A stretch of 12,471 nucleotides of DNA from DASUZB01 sp036377075. Lineage in GTDB: Bacteria; Actinomycetota; CALGFH01. The notes under the pieces were generated by a model that saw only the letters and a list, made by a program, of their open reading frames with translations, was not told where the DNA came from and ran no database searches. The position numbers were made by a program, and so were the translations under genes. The stretch is taken from positions 1 to 12,471 of the forward strand of contig DASUZB010000293.1 in NCBI GenBank assembly GCA_036377075.1, given 5' to 3'. Every line of letters begins with the position of its first letter. The first letter of the stretch is position 1. Below are positions 1-5,477 of the stretch, in pieces.

Positions 1-140
1 GGCGTGAACGCCACCGCCGGGTCCCGCTCGTGCAGCACCTTCGTGATCGCCGCCGTCAACGTCGTCTTGCCGTGGTCGATGTGCCCCATCGTCCCAATGT
101 TCAAGTGCGGCTTGGTCCGCTCAAACCTCTTCTTCGCCAT
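1..140 (-). CDS. tuf: Elongation factor Tu, N-terminal part (runs off the left edge)
   Basis: EF-Tu is the cytoplasmic GTPase that carries aminoacyl-tRNA to the ribosome. Only the first 46 residues are in the window. They begin MAKKRFERTKPHLNIG and contain the P-loop GHIDHGKT at about residues 19-26, followed by TLTAAITKVLH. This is the near-invariant start of bacterial EF-Tu. The ATG (complement of 138-140) has a strong Shine-Dalgarno, GGGAGGA (complement of 149-155), 8 nt upstream, so the start is secure. A tRNA-Met gene lies 142 bp upstream on the same strand. In many actinobacteria tuf instead follows rpsL-rpsG-fusA, so this may be a second tuf copy or a relocated one; the rest of the gene and its downstream neighbours are not visible. 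Partial only because of the window edge. Confidence 0.97.
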   Translation of the reverse strand, partial: MAKKRFERTKPHLNIGTMGHIDHGKTTLTAAITKVLHERDPAVAFT

Positions 141-241
141 CGCCTGATTCCTCCCAGCTCGGCCTGCCGGTCAGACGCTCCTGTCCCAACCTTGCGGCGC
201 CGCGCCGTGGGCGTGGCGCTGCCACCAGGACCCAACCACAA

Positions 242-279
242 AGCGAGAGCGGCTGCGCACCGGCACCACCACTCTCGCT
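242..279 (-). terminator. Hairpin between tRNA-Met and tuf: attenuator, terminator or processing site
   Basis: A perfect 8-bp inverted repeat, AGCGAGAG (242-249) with CTCTCGCT (272-279), encloses a GC-rich 22-nt loop. In the transcribed (minus) direction it starts a few bases after the tRNA 3' end. The second arm runs into TTTGTGGTT, a partial U-rich tract. It could be a weak intrinsic terminator that reduces read-through from the tRNA into tuf, an attenuator, or a structure cut during tRNA maturation. The repeat is directly visible; the role is inferred. Confidence 0.4.
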
Positions 280-282
280 CGG

Positions 283-354
283 TAGCGGCGGGTGGACTCG
301 AACCACCGACACAGCGATTATGAGCCGCTTGCTCTACCTCTGAGCTACGCCGCC
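283..354 (-). tRNA. tRNA-Met (anticodon CAU)
   Basis: The minus strand folds into a complete 72-nt cloverleaf. The acceptor stem is GGCGGCG with CGCCGCT (one G-U at 1-72). The D arm is GCTC-AGAGGTA-GAGC. The anticodon arm is AGCGG-CTCATAA-TCGCT with CAT at 34-36. A 5-nt variable loop and the T arm GGTGG-TTCGAGT-CCACC follow, then discriminator A. CCA is not encoded. The anticodon stem lacks the three consecutive G-C pairs of initiator tRNA and position 1-72 is paired, so this is an elongator-type tRNA. A CAU tRNA could instead be the lysidine-modified tRNA-Ile2, which cannot be fully excluded by eye. It lies upstream of tuf on the same strand and may share a transcript with it. Confidence 0.95.
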
Positions 355-646
355 ATGGGAGCCGGTGCACCCCGACCCCGTCGCGCTCCGGCCGGTGCAG
401 CGGCCCGGGTGGCTGACGCTCCCGGCCTGCGGCTTCCCGGCGCGAAGGCCTCAGGAACTGTAGCAGCAACCCGCCGCGGCGCTCCACCTGGTTCCACAGC
501 CTCCTCGTCGCCTCCCGCACCACCCCTGACCAGGCACGTCGGTGGTGAGCCCGGGGGGTCCGGGGGGCTCGAGAGCGAGGCCGCAACCCAGGCGGCGGGC
601 GGCCACCTGGAGCCGAGCGGTAGCCCCCCGGAGAATCAGGCCCTGG
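355..646. other. Non-coding stretch upstream of tRNA-Met/tuf
   Basis: These 292 bp hold no convincing gene. They separate the 3' end of the glycosyltransferase gene from the tRNA, both on the minus strand, so they should contain the end of one transcript and the promoter of the next. The minus strand has TACAGT (complement of 457-462), an acceptable -10 about 100 bp before the tRNA, but no convincing -35 element. A long inverted repeat next to the glycosyltransferase stop is listed separately. A 9-bp inverted repeat also links CTGACCAGG (526-534) with CCTGGTCAG (642-650), the latter overlapping the glycosyltransferase stop codon. Confidence 0.5.
560..631 (-). terminator. Long-loop GC inverted repeat after the glycosyltransferase gene
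   Basis: CCGGGGGGCT (560-569) and AGCCCCCCGG (622-631) are perfect 10-bp complements separated by 52 nt. The downstream arm starts 15 nt after the glycosyltransferase stop. A second short pair, GAGCCC (547-552) with GGGCTC (565-570), competes for the same arm. There is no U-tract, as is usual for terminators in very GC-rich actinobacteria. It probably ends the glycosyltransferase transcript, but the long loop makes this only a moderate call. Confidence 0.4.
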
Positions 647-2563
647 TCAGGCGACCGCGGCGACCGGCACGGGCAGCGGCTGCGCCTCGAGGCCGACGCC
701 GGCGTTGAACAGCAGGTGGGTCAGGGTGCCGATCGCGGGCCACTGGTCGGGCAGGAACTCGAGGCCGACGGTCTGCCCGCCGTCCTGGTGGTCGATGCGC
801 GCCCGCTCGACGCAGTGCAGGGTCACGTCCTGCCCGGGTGCCCGCAGGACCAGGGTCGACACGGTCGCGGGGAGCGCCGCTCCGGCGAAGACGCGGGCGC
901 CGGTCAGCGACAGGTCCCTGGCGACGCACGGCACGCCGTCGAGCCGGGCCCGCAGGCTGACCGCGAAGCGGACGCTGGCGCGCCGTTCGGCGCCGAAGCG
1001 GACGCCGCGGATGCGCCCGATCGCCGCCAGCACCACGACCAGGTTGAACAGCAGCCAGCCGGCGGCCGCGTAGGCAGCCGCCGGCACGCCGTAGTGCAGC
1101 GGCGTGTGCCCGTTGAGGCTGGCGCCGAACCAGGCGGCGGCGAGCAGCGACAGGACCACGACGACCCAGAGGATCCAGGGCACCGGCGCCCGGCGGCGCT
1201 GCTCGCCGGTGCGGCCCTTCGGGGTCACCTGGAAGCCGCCGGCGCGCCGGCCGAACAGGGTCAGCGTGGCCGAGAGGTTGGAGGGCAGCCGCACCACGTC
1301 GAACAGGATCGCCAGCCACGGTCGCTGCCAGCCGCGGCCGAGCAGCCACAGGGCGAGCTGCTGCAGCGTGAAGGTCGTCACGAAGGCGACCGCGAAGGTG
1401 AGCAGCGGCGCCCGGATCGGCACCGCGCCGGTGAACAGCACGGCGGCGGGCAGCAGCAGGTAGCCGAGCGACCGCCAGGCGTCGAACCAGCCGAGCAGGG
1501 TGAACATGTAGGCGAGCCGCTGCGCCAGGCTGAGGCCCTTGACGGTGAGCGGGTTGTCGGCGCGCAGCACCTGCATCGCGCCGGTGCCCCAGCGGTAGCG
1601 CTGCAGCAGGTACTGGCGCGCGCCCGAGGCGGCCAGGCCCCTGGCGAGGACCTCGTTGTGGTAGACGCTGCGCCAGCCGGCCATGTGGAGCCGGATGGTG
1701 GTGTGGATGTCCTCGGTGACGGTCCCGGTGGCGACGCCGCCGACCTGGCGCAGCGCCGCGGTCCGCAGCAGCGCGCTCGTGCCGCACCAGAAGGCCGCCT
1801 GCCAGCGGTTCTTCCCCGGCATGATGGCCCGGTAGAAGAGCGACTGCTCGCTGAAGCCGTCCCGGGCGGCGGTCCGGCTGTGCTCGAAGGAGCCCAGGTT
1901 GTAGAAGTCCTGGGGCGTCTGGACCAGGGCGACGCGCGGGTCGTCGAAGTACCCGATGGTGGCGCTGAGGAAGTTGGGCCGCGCCACGTGGTCGGCGTCC
2001 AGCACGGCGACCACGTCCGCGTCGACCACCGCCAGGGCGTGGTTCAGGTTACCGGCCTTGGCGTGGCTGCGGTCGCGGCGGCGCAGGTAGCGGGCGCCGA
2101 GGTCGGTGGCGAGCTGGGCCACCTCCGGCCGGGCGCCGTCGTCGAGGACCCAGGTCTCGTGGACGGGCCGCAGCGCGACCGCGGCCGCGATCGTGGGGGC
2201 GAGCACCTCCGGCGGCTCGTTCCACGTCGGGATCAGCACCGCGACGCGCAGCGGGGTCTCGCGCAGCGGCCGCGGCCGCGGCCCCGCGCCCAGGTTCCAC
2301 AGCGAGAACGCGTACAGGCCGAGCCCCAGCGCCGCGTGCACCTCCAGCAGGTACATCGGCAGCGACAGCCACCACAGCGCCGGGTCGATCGTTGCCACGG
2401 CGCGCCAGCCGAGGTACGCCACGGTCGCCGCCAGGGCGAGGGCCGCGACCGCCCTGGCGGCGCGGTCGCGCAGGCGGGAGAAGCCGCGCACCGAGCCGTC
2501 CGGGAACGCCGGCAGGCTCGGTTGCTCCTCGTCCGGCTCTACCGCCAAGCCACGATCTTGCAC
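647..2563 (-). CDS. Cellulose synthase-like glycosyltransferase 2 with C-terminal PilZ domain
   Basis: Membrane-bound processive beta-glycan synthase of the BcsA type, about 638 residues. It should use a UDP-sugar at the cytoplasmic face and extrude the polymer through its own helices. Two TM segments lie near residues 38-90. The GT-A domain begins at VAVLIPTWNEPPEV (about 107-120). It shows LDDG (140-143), KAGN (169-172), the DAD metal site (189-191), TED (283-285) with the catalytic aspartate, and QRYRW (321-325), the Q(Q/R)xRW product-binding motif. Several TM segments follow. The C-terminal PilZ domain (about 525-620) keeps both c-di-GMP motifs, RASVR (528-532) and DLSLTG (550-555), so activation by c-di-GMP is likely. 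No bcsB, bcsZ or cyclase gene is nearby. I chose GTG at 2563 because GAGGG precedes it by 7 nt; GTG at 2596 is an alternative. The open frame continues far upstream, but that part is antisense to the next gene. The sugar polymerised is unknown. Confidence 0.9.
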   Translation of the reverse strand: MQDRGLAVEPDEEQPSLPAFPDGSVRGFSRLRDRAARAVAALALAATVAYLGWRAVATIDPALWWLSLPMYLLEVHAALGLGLYAFSLWNLGAGPRPRPLRETPLRVAVLIPTWNEPPEVLAPTIAAAVALRPVHETWVLDDGARPEVAQLATDLGARYLRRRDRSHAKAGNLNHALAVVDADVVAVLDADHVARPNFLSATIGYFDDPRVALVQTPQDFYNLGSFEHSRTAARDGFSEQSLFYRAIMPGKNRWQAAFWCGTSALLRTAALRQVGGVATGTVTEDIHTTIRLHMAGWRSVYHNEVLARGLAASGARQYLLQRYRWGTGAMQVLRADNPLTVKGLSLAQRLAYMFTLLGWFDAWRSLGYLLLPAAVLFTGAVPIRAPLLTFAVAFVTTFTLQQLALWLLGRGWQRPWLAILFDVVRLPSNLSATLTLFGRRAGGFQVTPKGRTGEQRRRAPVPWILWVVVVLSLLAAAWFGASLNGHTPLHYGVPAAAYAAAGWLLFNLVVVLAAIGRIRGVRFGAERRASVRFAVSLRARLDGVPCVARDLSLTGARVFAGAALPATVSTLVLRAPGQDVTLHCVERARIDHQDGGQTVGLEFLPDQWPAIGTLTHLLFNAGVGLEAQPLPVPVAAVA

Positions 2564-2701
2564 GGTGCCGCCCTCGTCTCGACGAAGCTGGCTCACCAGT
2601 TCGATCGGCAGCCGCGTTGCCGGATTTGAGCCGTCGCCGCGACCTGGCGACCTGGCCAAGCCGGTTGCGGGCGGCGGTGACGGCCCGCAGGATCGTGGTC
2701 G
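2564..2701. promoter_or_regulatory. Divergent promoter region between the synthase and the TauE/SafE gene
   Basis: 138 bp separate two divergent start codons, so both promoters should lie here. Visible elements are a tandem 8-bp direct repeat, GACCTGGC at 2641-2648 and 2649-2656, and TCAAAT on the minus strand (complement of 2624-2629), a 4/6 match to the -10 consensus that could serve the synthase. No good -35 element is seen for either direction. If the synthase really starts at GTG 2596, the region shrinks by 33 bp. Confidence 0.35.
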
Positions 2702-3418
2702 ATGGTCGCGCTCGCCGTCTTCGTGATCCTGCTCACCGCCGCCGTCACGCAGGCCGTGACCGGGTTCGGTTTCGCGCTGGTCGCGGTGCCGCTGCTCGCG
2801 GCCGCGACCGACGCGCGCACCGCCGTCGTCGGCGCCGCCCTGGTCAGCCAGCTGATCACGGTGACGATGGCGGCGCGGGAGCGGACCCACGTGCGCTGGC
2901 GCACCGCCGTGGCGATCGTCGGCGCCGCGCTGCTCGGCATGCCGTTCGGCCTGCTGGTGCTGCGTGGCGCGCCCGAGCGGGCGCTCACGGCGCTGATCGC
3001 GGTGGTGGCGCTCGGCTGCACGCTGATCGTCTGGCGGGGCACGCGCATCGGCACCGGCCTCGCCACGGTTGGCGTGGTCGGGGTGCTCAGCGGCGCGCTC
3101 GGCGCCGCCACCGGCACCAGCGGACCGCCGCTGGTGGCCGCGTTCCAGGCGATGGGCTACGACCCGCGGACCTTCCGGGCGACGATCGCGGCGGTCTTCA
3201 CCGGCAGCGGGGTTTTCAGCATCGCCGGCTACGCCCTCCTCGGCCAGGTGCACCGCGGCGCCCTCTGGGTGGCCCTCGCCGGCGTGCCCGCCGTGGCCCT
3301 CGGCTGGTGGACGGGCAACCGCCTGTTCGCGCGCATCGACCCGCTCCGCTTCCGCCAGGTCGTCCTCGTCGGCCTGGTGGTCAGCGCCACCGTGACCCTG
3401 TTGCGCAGCCTTCTTTGA
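2702..3418 (+). CDS. TauE/SafE-family (DUF81) membrane permease
   Basis: A 238-residue, almost wholly hydrophobic protein with 7-8 predicted TM helices. The N-terminus has the family signature QAVTGFGFALVAVPLL (about 17-32). The second half carries the matching internal repeat, GALGAATGTSGPPLVAAF followed by a conserved GYDPRTFRATIA. Length and two-fold repeat fit the TauE/SafE group. Members are proposed to move sulfite, sulfoacetate, taurine-related anions or other organic anions across the cytoplasmic membrane; no sulfur gene nearby supports a particular substrate. The ATG at 2702 has AGGA 9 nt upstream, a modest ribosome site. The gene stands alone: divergent from the synthase, followed by a hairpin, and 268 bp before drrA. 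The family is confident, the substrate unknown. Confidence 0.88.
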   Translation: MVALAVFVILLTAAVTQAVTGFGFALVAVPLLAAATDARTAVVGAALVSQLITVTMAARERTHVRWRTAVAIVGAALLGMPFGLLVLRGAPERALTALIAVVALGCTLIVWRGTRIGTGLATVGVVGVLSGALGAATGTSGPPLVAAFQAMGYDPRTFRATIAAVFTGSGVFSIAGYALLGQVHRGALWVALAGVPAVALGWWTGNRLFARIDPLRFRQVVLVGLVVSATVTLLRSLL

Positions 3419-3419
3419 T

Positions 3420-3447
3420 CCGGGGGGCCCGAGACAGCTCCCCCCGG
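3420..3447 (+). terminator. GC hairpin right after the TauE/SafE stop codon
   Basis: CCGGGGGG (3420-3427) pairs perfectly with CCCCCCGG (3440-3447) across a 12-nt loop, two bases after the TGA at 3416-3418. No T-tract follows. The position and stability fit the U-less intrinsic terminators common in GC-rich actinobacteria. It should insulate the permease from the drrAB unit. Confidence 0.55.
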
Positions 3448-3559
3448 CCCCCCCATCGGGTCCCTCGGCGGGATCCTTGCTCGGGCACCAGGCCGGTTCG
3501 GCGGGACCCTCGGGGCCGAGGACGAACTCGCTGCGCCCGGTGCACCGCGAGCAAGCCAT

Positions 3560-3592
3560 CCGTGCCAGCGGCATGACAGCGCCGTGCCAGCG
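3560..3592 (+). promoter_or_regulatory. Three tandem 11-bp repeats upstream of drrA, candidate SARP binding site
   Basis: The units are CCGTGCCAGCG (3560-3570), GCATGACAGCG (3571-3581) and CCGTGCCAGCG (3582-3592). The outer two are identical and the middle one matches at 8 of 11 positions, giving a shared core TG(C/A)CAGCG repeated every 11 bp. SARP regulators are known to bind direct heptamer repeats spaced 11 bp apart, on one face of the helix, near the -35 region of target promoters. A SARP-type regulator is encoded at 5478-8819. The array ends 94 bp before the drrA ATG. No clear -10 hexamer follows, so the exact promoter is not placed. The repeat is seen directly; the ligand is inferred. 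Confidence 0.5.
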
Positions 3593-3686
3593 CGCGGCAG
3601 GCCGTGACGGTCGCGTGTGACCGCCAGCTCAGCGGCACGGTCCAAGGTGCTCTCGCAAGCCACCACGAACGAGACGGGAGCGGAAC

Positions 3687-4652
3687 ATGAGCTACGCGAT
3701 CCAGGCCGAGGGCCTGGTCAAGCGCTTCGGCGAGACGACGGCGCTCGCCGGGGCGGACCTGGCGGCCCGCGGCGGCACGGTGCTGGCGGTGCTCGGTCCC
3801 AACGGGGCCGGCAAGACCACCGCGGTGCGCATCCTCGCCACCCTGCTGCGGCCCGACGGGGGCCACGCGACCGTGCGCGGCTACGACGTCGTCACCCAGG
3901 CCCACGAGGTCCGGCAGCTGATCGCCCTGACCGGCCAGTACGCGGCGGTCGACGAGAACCTGACCGGGGTCGAGAACCTGGTGATGATCGCCCGCCTGCT
4001 GGGCCTGTCCCGCGCCGAGGCGCGGGCGCGCGCCGCCGAGCTGCTCGGGGAGTTCGACCTCGCCGACGCGGGCAGCCGCGCGGCCAAGACCTACTCCGGC
4101 GGCATGCGGCGCCGCCTGGACCTGGCCGCCAGCCTGGTCGGCCGGCCCAGCGTCGTCTACCTCGACGAGCCGACCACCGGCCTGGACCCGCGCGGGCGCG
4201 GCAACCTGTGGCGGGTGGTCAGGAACCTGGTCGGGGGCGGGGTCACCGTCCTGCTCACCACCCAGTACATGGAGGAGGCCGACCAGCTCGCCGACGACGT
4301 GGTCGTGATCGACCGCGGCCGGGTGGTCGCGACCGGCACGCCCGACCAGCTCAAGACGCAGGTCGGCCGCCAGGTCCTGCAGGTCAGCCCGGTCCGTGAG
4401 GCCGACATCGGCACGGTGGTGCGGGTGGTGACCGACCTGACCGGCGGCGCGCCCGACTCGGTGAAGGTCAACGGGGCGGTCTCCGCCAACGTGAGCGACC
4501 CGGCGCTGTCGCCCGCCGTCCTGCAGCGGCTGACCGAGGTCGGCGTCGAAGTCGCCGAGCTCAGCCTGCGCAAGCCCAGCCTCGACGAGGCCTTCTTCGC
4601 CCTCACCGGCCGCCACACCGGCGGCGACGACCACGATGGGAGTGCCGAATGA
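3687..4652 (+). CDS. DrrA-like drug-export ABC transporter, ATP-binding subunit
   Basis: A 321-residue ATPase that should power the permease encoded by the next gene to expel a drug or lipid. It shows Walker A GPNGAGKT (37-44), Q-loop Q84, signature YSGGMRRR (136-143), Walker B VVYLDEPTTGLD (156-167) and a C-terminal extension of about 90 residues of the kind in DrrA-type exporters (DUF4162). The H-loop reads TTQYMEEAD, with Gln192 where most ABC ATPases have His; daunorubicin-resistance DrrA proteins share this substitution. The ATG has GGGAG 6 nt upstream. The stop overlaps the permease start by ATGA, so the two are translationally coupled. A candidate SARP site lies upstream. Substrate not predictable; no biosynthetic genes are visible. 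Confidence 0.93.
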   Translation: MSYAIQAEGLVKRFGETTALAGADLAARGGTVLAVLGPNGAGKTTAVRILATLLRPDGGHATVRGYDVVTQAHEVRQLIALTGQYAAVDENLTGVENLVMIARLLGLSRAEARARAAELLGEFDLADAGSRAAKTYSGGMRRRLDLAASLVGRPSVVYLDEPTTGLDPRGRGNLWRVVRNLVGGGVTVLLTTQYMEEADQLADDVVVIDRGRVVATGTPDQLKTQVGRQVLQVSPVREADIGTVVRVVTDLTGGAPDSVKVNGAVSANVSDPALSPAVLQRLTEVGVEVAELSLRKPSLDEAFFALTGRHTGGDDHDGSAE

Positions 4653-5467
4653 CCACCATGACGCAGACCACCGGCCCGGCCCCGATCGAGCTGTCGGCGC
4701 GGGTCGCCCCGCTCGCCGCGGTCCGCCACGCCCTCACCCTGGCCTGGCGCAGCCTGGTCCAGATCAAGCACAACCCGCTGGAGCTGATGGACCTCAGCCT
4801 GCAGCCGCTGATGTTCGTGCTGCTGTTCGCCTACGTGTTCGGGGGCGCCATCTCCGGTTCGGTGCACCAGTTCCTGCAGTTCGGGCTCGCCGGGATCATC
4901 GCCCAGAACGCCCTGTTCCTGACCATGAACACGGCGATCGCGCTGAACAGCGACATCGGCAAGGGGGTCTTCGACCGCTTCCGCAGCCTGCCGATCGCCC
5001 GCTCGGCGCCACTGGCCGGGCGCATCGCCGCCGACGTGGCGCGCCAGGCGTGGTCGGTGGCGATCCTGCTCGGCGTCGGGATGCTGCTCGGCTTCCGGGT
5101 CGGCACCGGCCCCGCCGGCGTGGTCGGCGCGTTCGCCCTGCTGATCGCGTTCAGCCTCGGCTTCTCCTGGCTGCCGGTGCTGGTCGGCATGCTGGTCGAC
5201 GTGCCCGAGAAGGTGCAGGCGTTCGGCTTCGTGGTGATCTTCCCGCTGACGTTCGCCAGCAGCGCGTTCGTCCCCACCGCGACGATGCCCGGCTGGCTGC
5301 AGGCGTGGGTCAGGGTCAACCCGGTGACGCTGCTCGCCGACGCCCTGCGGGGCCTGCTGGTGAGCGGTGACGTGGCCCGTCCACTGCTCGGCTCGCTGGC
5401 CTGGACCGCCGCCTTCATGGTGGTGTTCGCCCCGCTCGCCCTGCGCGCCTTCCGGAGCCGGGCATGA
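4649..5467 (+). CDS. DrrB-like ABC-2 type drug-export permease
   Basis: A 272-residue integral membrane subunit paired with the preceding ATPase. After a hydrophilic N-terminus (about 45 residues) come six likely TM segments, the first near LQPLMFVLLFAYVFGG. Family landmarks include the cytoplasmic stretch KGVFDRFRSLPIARSAPLAGR and the late ASSAFVPTATMPGWLQAWVRVNPVT, both typical of DrrB/ABC-2 permeases. The ATG overlaps the drrA stop by four bases and has its own GGGAG at 4638-4642, 6 nt upstream. The stop is only 10 bp from the stop of the convergent regulator gene, so transcription must end inside that gene (see hairpin at 5502-5532). Probably exports an amphipathic or antibiotic-like compound; identity unknown. 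Confidence 0.92.
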   Translation: MTTMTQTTGPAPIELSARVAPLAAVRHALTLAWRSLVQIKHNPLELMDLSLQPLMFVLLFAYVFGGAISGSVHQFLQFGLAGIIAQNALFLTMNTAIALNSDIGKGVFDRFRSLPIARSAPLAGRIAADVARQAWSVAILLGVGMLLGFRVGTGPAGVVGAFALLIAFSLGFSWLPVLVGMLVDVPEKVQAFGFVVIFPLTFASSAFVPTATMPGWLQAWVRVNPVTLLADALRGLLVSGDVARPLLGSLAWTAAFMVVFAPLALRAFRSRA

Positions 5468-5477
5468 CCCTCACCCC

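Noticed and set aside
292..708. Plus-strand frame beginning MDSNHRHSDYEPLALPLSY
   Set aside because: This is a familiar false protein produced by translating the antisense of a tRNA gene, followed by low-complexity sequence.
542..2629. Long plus-strand open frame opposite the glycan synthase
   Set aside because: Gln/Arg/Asp/Gly-rich translation without domains; it is the mirror of a high-GC3 gene on the other strand.
3419..3556. Possible small minus-strand protein beginning MACSRCTGRSEF, with CxxC and WC
   Set aside because: The frame has no stop before it enters the antisense of the TauE/SafE gene, so no discrete small gene can be defined. It also overlaps a terminator-like hairpin.
2564..3574. 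Open frame extending the glycosyltransferase upstream to about 975 residues
   Set aside because: The added 337 residues are low-complexity Gly/Ala/Arg/Asp/His-rich and lie antisense to the clear TauE/SafE gene. GTG 2563 with GAGGG fits the family start.
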